NCBI GenBank assembly: GCA_022821495.1 | Contig: JAJEDN010000054.1 | Location: 30,917-94,916, forward strand | DNA from: Candidatus Poribacteria bacterium | Lineage (GTDB): Bacteria > Poribacteria > WGA-4E > WGA-3G | DNA: 64,000 bases | Direction of reading: 5' to 3' | Shown: piece after piece, positions 1 through 7,956 of the stretch | Layout of the letters: every line of letters begins with the position of its first letter | Position numbering within the stretch: position 1 is the stretch's first letter | Translations under genes and position numbers: made by a program | The notes under the pieces: model-generated | Database searches by the model: none | What the model was told of the DNA's origin: nothing | Seen by the model: only the letters and a program-made list of their open reading frames with translations

Positions 1-1
1 C

Positions 2-349
2 TTCACGCACTTCAAGGGTATCGTCTTTGCAGGGGCATCGGTTTACGTAGCAACAGATAATGGGGTCATGGCTTCGCAAACTGGGGTAAACTGGCGCATA
101 CTTACGGATGAAATAGGGACACGCATCGTCATAGACAAATTGGCTGTGGATGGCACAACGGTTTATGGGGCTGGCGATGCTGGCGGGTATCGTTTGAACA
201 CGCACACGCGGTGGGAACAGATTTCTTCAGAAGTGCCAAACGTAATCAGTGATCTCGTCATCGCTAACGATAAACTCTATAGTGCTACCGATATGATCAG
301 TCGCGCGGAAGAGAGGGGACTGTTTTATATCTCGCTTGAAGAGAAATAA
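2..349 (+). CDS. C-terminal end of a beta-propeller-like protein (cut by window edge)
   Basis: The reading frame is open from base 2, so the true start lies to the left. About 115 residues are visible. They form short repeated strands of the type 'GIVFAGASVYVATDNGV', 'KLAVDGTTVYGAGDAGGYRL' and 'LVIANDKLYSATD', each ending in a hydrophobic-Tyr-Gly/Ser-Ala pattern. This looks like the last two blades of a BNR/Ycf48-like propeller. No catalytic residue is visible. It stops 16 bp before the next gene, whose ribosome-binding site follows directly, so the two may be cotranscribed. The fold is inferred from repeat rhythm only, and the function is unknown. Confidence 0.6.
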   Translation, partial: FTHFKGIVFAGASVYVATDNGVMASQTGVNWRILTDEIGTRIVIDKLAVDGTTVYGAGDAGGYRLNTHTRWEQISSEVPNVISDLVIANDKLYSATDMISRAEERGLFYISLEEK

Positions 350-365
350 TGGAGGTAAATTTGTA

Positions 366-1199
366 ATGAAAAGGTTTTACCAACTCACACTCGCAATAAC
401 AACTGTTTTTACATTGGTTATTGGAACTTCACATTTTGCGTTTGCACAGGGAAAAGTTAATATTGACGATGGGCCTTTAAAAGAGGTAGATTGGCTCAAA
501 AATCCTGACGCAGCCGCATTGGGCGAATCCCATGTTGAAAACGAAAACTGGATTACCAAGTGGTACGGACCCGACGGAAATTATGAAAACAATGAAGGTT
601 TCCAAAAATCAGGTCCGAGAGACCTTATTGACGAAGGCACTAAAGGTAAACTCACGCAACTATCACTCTCAACCCTTGCAGGCTTAAAGAAGACCCAAAC
701 TACTAAAATGGCATGGGGCGGCGACCACGGCGGCACTCGAAATTGGACAGTGTTTGAACTTGACCCAGCGAGCCAAGACAATATGAACCGAGGGGGACCC
801 GCTGATAAGATTGATACCTACGTTATGTGTGTCATTGCTGCGCCTAAAGAGATGAAGGCGGTGATGTCGCCTGCACACGATGACTATGCCCAAATTTGGA
901 TTAATGGGGATAAGTGGTATAACAATACGGCTTGGACAGGCGGCGCGCAGGTCGTTAATTATAACATTGAAGTCAAACTGAAAAAAGGTACCAATGTCGT
1001 TCTTTACCGGTGTGGCGAAACCGGTGGTGCGGCTTATATCAATTTACACTTTGACGATAACACGCACAAGGTCTGCAAAATCTATCCTGACAAATCGGAG
1101 GACCAGAAAGGTTTCTTTAGGGAGATTGCTGGTGTCCTCCCAGTTGACCCCACTGGAAAAGCGACAACAACTTGGGCAGATATTAAGCAGAATCGCTAA
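366..1199 (+). CDS. secreted PA14-like / carbohydrate-binding-like protein
   Basis: This is a 277-residue protein. I start it at the ATG at 366 because GGAGGT at 351-356 lies 9 nt upstream and the first 27 residues form a clear signal peptide (MKRFYQ, then a hydrophobic stretch, ending AFA-Q). An upstream in-frame ATG at 336 has no such site and would bury the signal. The mature part has a segment near residues 170-230 containing 'DDYAQIWINGDKWYNNTAW', then 'KKGTNVVLYRCGETGG' and 'AYINLHFDD'. This is the usual logic of a PA14-like or sugar-binding module (display of a bound ligand, 'KKGxNxVLxR'). No enzyme motif is seen. It is probably exported to the periplasm or cell surface. The substrate is unknown. 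Confidence 0.75.
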   Translation: MKRFYQLTLAITTVFTLVIGTSHFAFAQGKVNIDDGPLKEVDWLKNPDAAALGESHVENENWITKWYGPDGNYENNEGFQKSGPRDLIDEGTKGKLTQLSLSTLAGLKKTQTTKMAWGGDHGGTRNWTVFELDPASQDNMNRGGPADKIDTYVMCVIAAPKEMKAVMSPAHDDYAQIWINGDKWYNNTAWTGGAQVVNYNIEVKLKKGTNVVLYRCGETGGAAYINLHFDDNTHKVCKIYPDKSEDQKGFFREIAGVLPVDPTGKATTTWADIKQNR

Positions 1200-1201
1200 A
1201 C

Positions 1202-1242
1202 AAAAAACCCTGCCGTATACCGTTGCAGCACGGGTTTTCCCA
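1202..1242 (+). terminator. possible weak terminator stem between two genes
   Basis: An imperfect inverted repeat AAAACCC ... GGGTTTT spans the gap after the PA14-like gene, with a partly paired interior. No clean U-tract follows the stem, so this may be a processing or attenuation hairpin rather than a true terminator. Confidence 0.3.
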
Positions 1243-1314
1243 GTCGTCAGTCCCGAGTTTTCGGTACTTATCTCCATCGGGGCTCACTGTCTACTGATAA
1301 GGAGACCTACGAAG

Positions 1315-2175
1315 ATGAAAAATCTACGAAATTTATCAATTTTTGCTTGCCTTTTTCTGCTCGTTTTCATGCCGATGCGTGCTGAAGCACTTCCCCCGCC
1401 TTCACCTGCGGGTGGCAACTATTTAGCTCTTGATGGTGTGGATGACCACGCCATTTTGGACTTTGAGACCTTCGGTCTCCTCATACCGAAAGGCACAGAT
1501 GCATTCACCTTTGAAGCCTGGATATATCCAACCACACTGCCTGACAAGCATATACTCCCAATAGTTCTCAGCCAACAGGTGCGGATGTATGCCTGGGATC
1601 ATGGTCCCAACATAGGTCTAAGACTAATGGGTGGAGCGCACCTTGATCACTTAGGCGCTGCAATGGCATTCGGTATGGTGAAACTTTCTCCGAATCAATG
1701 GAATCACATCGCCTTTCAGGGGGGAAAGGGACTGCCGGAGGCACTCATTGTTAACGATTTCGCACGTATCACAGGGGCACAGCAAGGAATAACGCTCGCT
1801 GACGATCTCTCAAACGCTGGGCATCCACAGGATTTTACAATCGGTGGGTTTGGAAAGAAAATTGAGACTGATATACACGGCGGTCATTGGGGTCATTTTG
1901 CGGGCTATATTGATGAGGTCCGGATCTCAAAGGTTGCGCGTTACAATATCGCCAAAGGCCGTTTCACACCGCCCAAAAAGCGTGAAAAGTTCAAGAATGA
2001 CGCAAAAACGGTTGCTTTGTGGCATTTTAATGAATCGAGGGGAGTCCGGAAGTTCTCGGATACATCCGGCAACGCCTATCATCTAAGGGGTAAAAATGGG
2101 GCAATGACCGATGGCACCCTCGCAGTTGAAGCAGAAAGAAAACTCGCCATCACATGGGGGCAACTTAAGCAGTAG
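1315..2175 (+). CDS. secreted LamG / concanavalin-like domain protein
   Basis: This 286-residue protein starts at the ATG at 1315. GGAG (about 1301-1304) lies upstream, and residues 1-25 are a signal peptide (MKNLRNLSIFACLFLLVF ... AEA). Upstream codons in the same frame overlap the previous gene and are rejected. The rest is a single LamG-type jelly roll: 'NYLALDGVDDHAILDF', 'FTFEAWIYP', 'NQWNHIAFQ', 'FTIGGFG', 'GYIDEVRISKVARY', and 'VALWHFNE' near the C-terminus. In this family the fold binds glycans or proteins at the cell surface and has no catalytic centre. It is likely an exported binding protein. The ligand is unknown. Confidence 0.8.
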   Translation: MKNLRNLSIFACLFLLVFMPMRAEALPPPSPAGGNYLALDGVDDHAILDFETFGLLIPKGTDAFTFEAWIYPTTLPDKHILPIVLSQQVRMYAWDHGPNIGLRLMGGAHLDHLGAAMAFGMVKLSPNQWNHIAFQGGKGLPEALIVNDFARITGAQQGITLADDLSNAGHPQDFTIGGFGKKIETDIHGGHWGHFAGYIDEVRISKVARYNIAKGRFTPPKKREKFKNDAKTVALWHFNESRGVRKFSDTSGNAYHLRGKNGAMTDGTLAVEAERKLAITWGQLKQ

Positions 2176-2201
2176 TCAGGAAATATCGCCAATTGACTGA
2201 G

Positions 2202-2274
2202 CGCAGTGTAGGGAAATTGGTATCTCGCGTGGTTCATATCCACGTGGCTGGGGGTTCGAGTCCTCCCACTGCAA
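2202..2274 (+). tRNA. tRNA with CAU anticodon, initiator-like (Met)
   Basis: The sequence folds into a complete 73-nt cloverleaf. Acceptor arms are 2203-2208 and 2267-2272. The D stem is GGGA/TCTC (2211-2214, 2223-2226) with G18G19. The anticodon stem CGTGG/CCACG flanks the loop TTCATAT (2233-2239), giving anticodon CAU. The T arm is GGGGG-TTCGAGT-CCTCC. U8, A14, A21, U33, A58 and an A15-U48 Levitt pair are all present. Position 1 is C and position 72 is A, and the 11-24 pair is purine-pyrimidine (G-T); both are initiator hallmarks. However, the anticodon stem has only two of the three G-C pairs usual in fMet tRNA (29-41 is T-A). CCA is not encoded. An elongator Met or lysidine-Ile identity is less likely but not excluded. 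Confidence 0.82.
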
Positions 2275-2362
2275 TCGCTACCTGGTATCCTATACATGGA
2301 AGTCCTCCAATGCTTACATGCTTGATCTCTCAGGTGGCGTTTTCTTACTTTAAAAAACTGAC

Positions 2363-2391
2363 AGGTGCGGTGAAACCGCACCTATATTTTT
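2363..2391 (+). terminator. rho-independent terminator after the tRNA
   Basis: AGGTGCGGT (2363-2371), loop GAA, and ACCGCACCT (2375-2383) form a perfect 9-bp GC-rich stem. ATATTTTTG follows. The position 90 bp past the tRNA fits termination of its transcript. Confidence 0.85.
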
Positions 2392-2443
2392 GTCTCAGCG
2401 TAATAAGGAAAAGTCAAAAAATCTCAACTTTCAGCGAGGTGTG

Positions 2444-2452
2444 TGGTATAAT
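2444..2452 (+). promoter_or_regulatory. extended -10 promoter for the serine hydrolase
   Basis: TGG followed by TATAAT (2447-2452) is a consensus extended -10. No good -35 box lies 16-18 bp upstream, which is tolerated in extended -10 promoters. It sits 92 bp before the next start codon. Confidence 0.55.
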
Positions 2453-2543
2453 AGACTGCATTCATGATTAAACGCAACTACTGGCTGAATCCATACGAGG
2501 TATTAGAAAATAATTTCGAGAGAGTTTACCAAAAGGAACGACT

Positions 2544-3905
2544 ATGACAACGCATGAGACTCTTGAAACAAAAGTCGATCAACTGTTTGCAGAATGGAAC
2601 AACCCAAACACTCCGGGTGCTGCCTTAGCGGTTACCAGAGACGGCGAAACCATCTATACACAAGGCTACGGGACAGCGAACCTCGAATACGACATCCCCA
2701 TCACGCCGACAACCATTTTCGACATCGCTTCAGTATCCAAGCAATTCGCGGCGTTCGCTATCGCTACCTCAGCACACGAAGGAAAAATTTCGTTAGATGA
2801 CGACATCCGAACGCATCTGGCCGACCTACCGGATTTTGGAAACATAATCACAATCCGACACCTCCTGCATCACACCAGTGGATTACGGGATTGGGTCCAA
2901 TCCCTTGTCATCGCCGGTGTCGCAATGGAAGATGTGATTTCGTTTAAACACATCTTGAAAATGGCACGTCATCAGAAGGTGCTCAATTTTGAGCCGGGGG
3001 AGGCGTATTTATACAGCAATACGGGTTACAATCTGCTCGCAGAAATCATTGAAAAGGTAACAGGAGATTCATTCAGAGAGTGGACAGACGTTCACATCTT
3101 CAAACCTCTCGCTATGACAAACACCCATTTTCACGATGACCACCAAATGATTCTGAAAAACCGAGCATATTCGTATCAAGCCGTCGAAAACGGAGCGTTT
3201 AAGCACGCAATCAACAATACAACCGCTCTCGGTTCAAGTTCTCTCTATTCAACGGTGGAGGATCTCGCGAAATGGATTCTGAACTTTGACGACACACAAA
3301 TTGGTGAACAGGTAGTGATTGAGCAGATGCACCAGCAGGGCGTGCTTAACAACGGAGAGCAAATTAGTTACGCATTGGGACTAAACATCGGTGAATACAG
3401 AGGATTGAAAACAGTTGGGCATAGCGGTTCATGGCGCGGATTTCGGAGTCATCTCATCCGTTTTCCAGAACAGCAATTTGGCGTTGTCATTTTATGCAAT
3501 TTGGATACTTTTAACCCACTCCGTTTAGCAGAAAAGGTCGCAGACGTCTATCTTGCTGATGCGCTTACTCCTGTAGAAGCATCCGAGCCAGAGAAAGCAG
3601 CAAAACCAGTCGAGGAGACTAAACCTGAACCGCTGACACCGGAACAGTTGACAGAATTCGAGGGCAACTATTATACCGAGGAACTCGATACAACCTATAG
3701 CATTTGCGTGCACGGAAATCAACTTGTAGCACAACATATACGGCACGATGACATACTGTTAACCTACGCCGATGGTCATTTCCTTGGAAACACATGGTTT
3801 TTCCCAAAAATTCATTTCACACGAGACGACACTGGAAGCGTTACAGGATTTAAGTTGACAGGAGGACGCGTCAGAAACTTATATTTTGAGAAAAAGACGC
3901 GCTAA
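2544..3905 (+). CDS. serine hydrolase of the class C beta-lactamase family
   Basis: This 453-residue protein has AAGGA at 2533-2537 before the ATG. Residues 1-350 carry the three motifs of the beta-lactamase/penicillin-binding fold: SxxK as 'ASVSKQF' (nucleophile Ser and its Lys), YxN as 'YSNTGYN', and HxG as 'GHSGSWRG'. After a proline/glutamate-rich linker ('EASEPEKAAKPVEETKPEP') there is a C-terminal beta domain of about 90 residues typical of the esterase/peptidase members. No signal peptide or membrane segment is seen, so it is probably cytoplasmic. Family members include esterases, D-aminopeptidases and transacylases. True antibiotic hydrolysis is not implied. It appears monocistronic. 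Confidence 0.9.
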   Translation: MTTHETLETKVDQLFAEWNNPNTPGAALAVTRDGETIYTQGYGTANLEYDIPITPTTIFDIASVSKQFAAFAIATSAHEGKISLDDDIRTHLADLPDFGNIITIRHLLHHTSGLRDWVQSLVIAGVAMEDVISFKHILKMARHQKVLNFEPGEAYLYSNTGYNLLAEIIEKVTGDSFREWTDVHIFKPLAMTNTHFHDDHQMILKNRAYSYQAVENGAFKHAINNTTALGSSSLYSTVEDLAKWILNFDDTQIGEQVVIEQMHQQGVLNNGEQISYALGLNIGEYRGLKTVGHSGSWRGFRSHLIRFPEQQFGVVILCNLDTFNPLRLAEKVADVYLADALTPVEASEPEKAAKPVEETKPEPLTPEQLTEFEGNYYTEELDTTYSICVHGNQLVAQHIRHDDILLTYADGHFLGNTWFFPKIHFTRDDTGSVTGFKLTGGRVRNLYFEKKTR

Positions 3906-3989
3906 CGTGAGTTTGATAAAAGAGCGGAATTCTTGTAGGTGTTTTAACAACAGTAGGAACACACTGATCTGCGAAAAATCGCAACCCCA

Positions 3990-4214
3990 TTAGGCAACTT
4001 CCTCAAATTCTGATAATTCGCGCGCGTAATCAAGACAGGCGTGAATCTGGACCGCTTTGACATCCGGCAATTCAGCGATGATTTCGTCTATTGTATGACC
4101 CGCCGCCAAGTATCCGAGGAGAAGGCTTACAGGGATTCTTGTTCCTTTGATACGGGGTTTACCGCGTAATATATCCGGTGTGCTAACAATGTGATCTCTC
4201 CAATGAATTGGCAT
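3990..4214 (-). CDS. DUF433 family protein, antitoxin-like, without a visible toxin
   Basis: This is a complete 74-residue DUF433 protein. The hallmark string 'GKPRIKGTRIPV' is followed by 'LLGYLAAGHTIDEIIAELPD' and the final helix 'QIHACLDYAREL'. GGGAGGG precedes its ATG. In the known family it is a DNA-binding, helix-turn-helix-like antitoxin, often followed by a DUF5615 PIN-like toxin. Downstream on the same strand only 84 bp remain before the hydrolase gene and no second ORF is present, so the toxin is missing or the gene has another role. It is probably expressed from its own promoter at 4250-4278. Confidence 0.85.
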   Translation of the reverse strand: MPIHWRDHIVSTPDILRGKPRIKGTRIPVSLLLGYLAAGHTIDEIIAELPDVKAVQIHACLDYARELSEFEEVA

Positions 4215-4249
4215 GTGTCCCTCCCAAATATAGAAATTACGTCATTGAT

Positions 4250-4278
4250 AGAATAGCATATCCGAAACCCATTTTCAA
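4250..4278 (-). promoter_or_regulatory. promoter of the DUF433 gene
   Basis: On the minus strand TTGAAA (4278-4273) is followed by a 17-bp spacer and TATTCT (4255-4250). The start codon is about 36 bp downstream of the -10 box. Confidence 0.6.
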
Positions 4279-4326
4279 AGGAAATTGTTTCGACTTCATT
4301 TCAAACCTCTGTCAAAAACCTTATAC

Positions 4327-4479
4327 GCTCGTCAACCGAGAGTCATTCAATTGTCCATTTTTCAATCGAATTTTCCCCCCAGGCCCGGTAGGTTTGGTTT
4401 CCTAACCGAACCGGATCCTTAAAAAAAGACGTGAAACCCAATAATTTCTTAAAATTGAATGACCCTGCTCGTCAACCGA
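4327..4479. mobile_element. miniature inverted-repeat element with 12-13 bp target duplication
   Basis: A roughly 127-bp non-coding element occupies 4339/4340-4466. Its ends are inverted repeats: AGAGTCATTCAATT on the left (4339-4352) and AGGGTCATTCAATT read inward from the right, matching at 13 of 14 positions. It is bracketed by an exact direct repeat GCTCGTCAACCGA at 4327-4339 and 4467-4479, the signature of a target-site duplication. Inside is a hairpin (GGTTTGGTT/AACCGAACC) and a 16-nt block at 4435-4450 that recurs at 27643-27658. It encodes no transposase, so it must have been moved in trans. The rest of the 4215-4610 gap holds the two promoters described here. Confidence 0.75.
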
Positions 4480-4486
4480 TTTTTTC

Positions 4487-4514
4487 TTGACATGTAAACA
4501 AAATCTTATATAAT
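4487..4514 (+). promoter_or_regulatory. strong sigma70 promoter for the nuclease-like gene
   Basis: Consensus TTGACA (4487-4492), 16-bp spacer, consensus TATAAT (4509-4514). It lies 8 bp past the right end of the miniature element and leaves a 5' leader of about 90 nt. Confidence 0.8.
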
Positions 4515-4610
4515 GAGAAAATTAAACTTATTAGTCCGTAAGCGAGCTCTCAGTAAATCTACACCGCAACCAAATTTTATGTTGAATGGAAAGGAAGTCT
4601 TCATTAGGCA

Positions 4611-5978
4611 ATGACACTTAAGGAACATATTGACGATATCCGAAAAGGTTTAGAAACAGATCGCTACCAAGATGAGGCAGCAGTTTCGCAAGGTATCGTG
4701 CTGCGGCTACTTGGCGCAGTGGGTTGGTCCACATTCGATCCTCAGGTTGTGGTTCCTCAATACGGAGTAGAAGGGAGGAAAGTAGACTATGCTCTATGTT
4801 ATCCGCCATCAAAGCCTCTCGTTTTTATTGAGGTTAAACGGGTAGGAAACATTGAAGGTGCAGAGCGGCAACTCTTTGAATACGCATTTCATGAAGGGGT
4901 CCCAATAGCTATCCTCACCGACGGGCAGAAATGGCGTTTTTTCTACCCAATCGGACAAGGGGACTATAGAGAACGCAAAGTACACGAGATAGATCTGACC
5001 GAAGACAACAGTGAGGAAAGTGCTGAACATCTGAATAGGTACTTGAACTACAACTCAATACGTACAGGTGAAGCTGTTAAAGCAATTGAAGAGGACTATC
5101 GGAACGTTTCAAGGCAGAGGCAAGTTGTCGCACGGTTACCAGAGGCGTGGGACAAACTGGTAGAGGAGGCGGATGAGTCTCTCTTAGATGTTGTGGCAAA
5201 GAAAGTGGAAAGTTTGTGTCGATATAGGCCTACCGATGAACAGATTTTAGATTTTTTTAAAAGCCTAGAACGGATTGAATCCCGCGAAAAAGCAGTTCAC
5301 TTTCCACCAACAAAGACAGATAAACCAAAATATGAACGTAAGGGGTATTTCCGCGAAGACGGTTCTGCAGAATGGAAGGCACGTGGGAAACGCCGTGTAG
5401 TAAGTGCTGCAATCGTTGCGGAGATGCAGAGCGCATACCAAGAGTCGGTTGAAAGAGGGGATGGGGCAGTTAAACATCCGATGGCAATATTAGTCAAGCA
5501 CCGTATTGTTGAAAACACCAATCACGACAAGGATGGTAACTGGAATGCTGTTGCTAAAATCGTAGGACACCTAAGGAGAACTGAATCTCATTTGGAAAAA
5601 GTTGATCCTTCACTAACATTGAAACCATTTTCTAATTCTTTGAACCAAAGGCCAAAGGCTCAGTCAAAAGCTCCGCCGAAGTTTATAGTCGTTACGATGC
5701 CGAATGGAGAAATAATTAAGGAGCATAGTGGAATAAGGACCTTCGTTAAGGTAATTGAAAAGTTAATTGGAGAGTACGGAGGAGAGACTGTCCTCCGTGC
5801 TGCCGAGGGACACCGAATTATATCAACTTCTTCATTTAATTATCCCGGCAAACGTGACAAAAGGTTAGGTCAGTTTTATATTTCGACAAATCATGGCACT
5901 GAGGTTAAAAAAACATATCTTGATTACATTGCTAATCGTCTTCGCGTCAATCTGAAAGTAGAAATAGTTGATAAATAG
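4611..5978 (+). CDS. solitary HsdR_N-type PD-(D/E)XK nuclease-like protein
   Basis: This is a 455-residue protein. Residues 1-135 resemble the type I restriction HsdR N-terminal nuclease domain: conserved E22 in helix 1, 'GVEGRKVDYALCY' with D59, and 'PLVFIEVKR' with E74-V-K76, followed by 'QLFEYAFHEGVPIAILTDGQKWRFF'. That is the complete PD-(D/E)XK set. Residues 150-345 contain a charged helical region and a basic block ('WKARGKRRVVSAAIVAEM'). The last ~100 residues form a beta-rich domain ending 'YIANRLRVNLKVEIVDK' that I do not recognise. No helicase, HsdM or HsdS gene is adjacent, so it is not a normal type I system. Possible roles are stand-alone defence nuclease or methyl-dependent restriction. 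It has its own strong promoter, and the Shine-Dalgarno (AAGGAAG) is 13 nt from the ATG, which is long. Confidence 0.75.
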   Translation: MTLKEHIDDIRKGLETDRYQDEAAVSQGIVLRLLGAVGWSTFDPQVVVPQYGVEGRKVDYALCYPPSKPLVFIEVKRVGNIEGAERQLFEYAFHEGVPIAILTDGQKWRFFYPIGQGDYRERKVHEIDLTEDNSEESAEHLNRYLNYNSIRTGEAVKAIEEDYRNVSRQRQVVARLPEAWDKLVEEADESLLDVVAKKVESLCRYRPTDEQILDFFKSLERIESREKAVHFPPTKTDKPKYERKGYFREDGSAEWKARGKRRVVSAAIVAEMQSAYQESVERGDGAVKHPMAILVKHRIVENTNHDKDGNWNAVAKIVGHLRRTESHLEKVDPSLTLKPFSNSLNQRPKAQSKAPPKFIVVTMPNGEIIKEHSGIRTFVKVIEKLIGEYGGETVLRAAEGHRIISTSSFNYPGKRDKRLGQFYISTNHGTEVKKTYLDYIANRLRVNLKVEIVDK

Positions 5979-6040
5979 TGAGATCGTCAGATATACTATC
6001 CTTGCTTGTTGCCTAAATTCCAGCCCACGAGGACCTTAAG

Positions 6041-7117
6041 ATGACTAAAATAAAAGCACCTAAACAACAAAAACCATCAGTCATCGACTGCGATATCCAC
6101 AACACCCTCGCATCCGAGACAATACTATACCCCTATCTCTCAGAACGGTGGCGCAAGCATCACGGCATGGTCGGCACAACTGATCGCGTCGGCGCATACA
6201 TCCCACGCGCACATCCCTTCGGCGCGAGATACGATGCGTGGACACCCTCCGGACACCGTCCGGGTTCCGATCTCGACTTCCTACGCGAACAACTACTGGA
6301 CACATTCAACATCGAATACGGCATCCTTAATTGCTTGACCCCCGTCTGCGAGATGCCCAACCTTGCGTTCGCTGCAGCATGGGCAACTGCTGTAAACGAC
6401 TGGCAAATCGAAGAATGGCTGGAAAAAGAACCGAGACTCCGTGCTTCAATCGTCATCGCATGCGATGACGCAGAATTCACCGCCGCCGAGATTAACCGAC
6501 TCGCAGACCATTCAGGATTCGTGCAAATATTGCTACTCGCTCGAACAATGGAACCGTTAGGACGACGTAAATACTGGAAAATGTACGAGGCAGCCGTGGC
6601 GCACGACCTCCCGATCGGCATCCACTTCACCGGTGTCGGCGTGGGACCGATTACCGCTGTCGGTAGACCTTCACACTATATCGAGGACCACGCGGGGATG
6701 ACACAGGCGTTCCAGACACAAGTAACCAGCCTCGTCTGTGAGGGAGTCTTTGAACAATTCCCGACGCTCAAGGTCGCTCTAATTGAAGGTGGATTCGCTT
6801 GGCTACCGCCGTTGATGTGGCGACTCGACCGTGCATGGAAGAAGTTACACGATGAGGTGCCAGAGCTGAAAAAGTTGCCGTCTGAATATATCCGAGAACA
6901 CTTCTGGATTACCACACAACCCATCGAAGAACCCCCAAAACAAGAATACTTCGACCAACTCCTCGCGCAGCTCAACTTAGATGATAGATTGATGTTCGCA
7001 ACCGACTACCCACACTGGGACTTCGATTCTCCCGATCAGGCACTCCCGAAAAACCTCACACCGACACTCAAACGCAAGATCATGGCGGAAAATGCACGTG
7101 CCTTCTACAAATTCTAA
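6041..7117 (+). CDS. amidohydrolase (amidohydrolase_2 family)
   Basis: The 358-residue protein starts behind GAGGACC. It begins with 'SVIDCDIHNTL', the N-terminal strand of the metal-dependent TIM-barrel hydrolases (D-x-H replaces the more usual H-x-H). It continues with 'LPIGIHFTG' (barrel His), 'KVALIEGGFAWLPPLMWRLDRAW', and ends with 'LMFATDYPHWDFDSPDQAL', whose D in 'TDYPH' is the general-base Asp. These are the features of the PF04909 group (decarboxylases and hydrolases such as ACMSD-like and 4-oxalomesaconate-type enzymes). No signal peptide. The substrate cannot be told from sequence. The next gene is convergent. Confidence 0.85.
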   Translation: MTKIKAPKQQKPSVIDCDIHNTLASETILYPYLSERWRKHHGMVGTTDRVGAYIPRAHPFGARYDAWTPSGHRPGSDLDFLREQLLDTFNIEYGILNCLTPVCEMPNLAFAAAWATAVNDWQIEEWLEKEPRLRASIVIACDDAEFTAAEINRLADHSGFVQILLLARTMEPLGRRKYWKMYEAAVAHDLPIGIHFTGVGVGPITAVGRPSHYIEDHAGMTQAFQTQVTSLVCEGVFEQFPTLKVALIEGGFAWLPPLMWRLDRAWKKLHDEVPELKKLPSEYIREHFWITTQPIEEPPKQEYFDQLLAQLNLDDRLMFATDYPHWDFDSPDQALPKNLTPTLKRKIMAENARAFYKF

Positions 7118-7137
7118 GAAAAGAGCGTTAAAGTCAA

Positions 7138-7956
7138 TCAGATTGTAACGACGTGTGGTGCCTGTTCTAACGTCAGATTATGTGCTGCTGCCCACTGTGC
7201 TGCCGCACCGCCACCACCACCGAGAAACTGTTTCCCCAAATCATCAACGTTTGCCAGTACCGCTTCATCAGGCTGTTGTCTGTCATTGTAATACAGCAAG
7301 TACCCTTCCGGTTTGAGCCATGCGTAATGGTATCCGTAGATGACAATCTTAGCAGTCTTATCGGTAAAGTTGAGTCCAGTGGTGTGGTAGATACGACTTT
7401 CAAAGAAATACGCGTCTCCCGCACGGAGCAGTGGTTCGTCGTAAGGTTCAATCGGATCAATCTCACCTTCAGGAATGCCCAAGGGTTCGCCCGACTTATG
7501 GCTCTTCGGAATAAACAGCGTCGCACCAGAATTCGGCACATCACAATCGGTTAAACAATAAGCCACCTTCAACCCAACGCGCGGACAAGCCTTGTGTCCG
7601 AGATCCAGATGCACACCTGCATCCCGATGCCACCCACGCTGCTCTGGAAGTTCGTGTGGCTGCGGATGTTTATAGAGAAGTGCCGTATTGGTAATGTGCA
7701 GATTCGTACCAAGCAGTTGAATCACCAAGGGGATCGCTTTCGTTTGTGATACAAGTTCCGCGAAGGCAGGTTCTTGCACCAACCCGTCTCGTCTGTGTCC
7801 ATAATGTCCACCATTGAGATTCAGCGATGCCATTAAGCGATCTCCTGCCTCGGTTAAACGACCTATCATCTCGTCGTCAAGTACCGAGCGCATAACGAAG
7901 TATCCATTCTCTTCAAATTCCTGCCGTTGTGCTTCTGTCAACTCGACGAATTCCAT
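7138..7956 (-). CDS. phytanoyl-CoA dioxygenase (PhyH) family protein, copy 1
   Basis: This 272-residue protein has AAGGAG 9 nt before its ATG. It shows the PhyH double-stranded beta-helix layout: N-terminal 'QRQEFEENGYFVMRSVLDDEMIGRL', the iron-binding HxD in 'GWHRDAGVHLDLGH', and the distal His in 'SRIYHTTGLNFTDKTAKIVIYGY', with the C-terminal region 'YAWLKPEGYLLYYND'. Family members use Fe(II) and 2-oxoglutarate to hydroxylate a carbon or halogenate. Substrates range widely, so the name gives only the chemistry. It is one of four paralogues in this window, not in an operon with another enzyme. The convergent amidohydrolase ends 20 bp away. Confidence 0.88.
   Translation of the reverse strand: MEFVELTEAQRQEFEENGYFVMRSVLDDEMIGRLTEAGDRLMASLNLNGGHYGHRRDGLVQEPAFAELVSQTKAIPLVIQLLGTNLHITNTALLYKHPQPHELPEQRGWHRDAGVHLDLGHKACPRVGLKVAYCLTDCDVPNSGATLFIPKSHKSGEPLGIPEGEIDPIEPYDEPLLRAGDAYFFESRIYHTTGLNFTDKTAKIVIYGYHYAWLKPEGYLLYYNDRQQPDEAVLANVDDLGKQFLGGGGGAAAQWAAAHNLTLEQAPHVVTI

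Noticed and set aside
994..1314. N-terminal extension of the LamG protein starting at 994
   Set aside because: It overlaps the previous gene, lacks a ribosome site, and hides the signal peptide that starts at 1315.
2193..2471. 92-codon plus-strand ORF
   Set aside because: It runs through the tRNA cloverleaf and the terminator hairpin and has no family features.
3906..3989. Toxin partner for the DUF433 gene
   Set aside because: No ORF or ribosome site on the minus strand in this gap.
4208..4405. 65-codon ORF upstream of the nuclease-like gene
   Set aside because: It lies inside the miniature element and the DUF433 promoter. No ribosome site or recognisable protein.
7180..7554. 124-codon ORF opposite the first PhyH gene
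   Set aside because: It is fully antisense to a gene with complete catalytic motifs, so it is a shadow frame.
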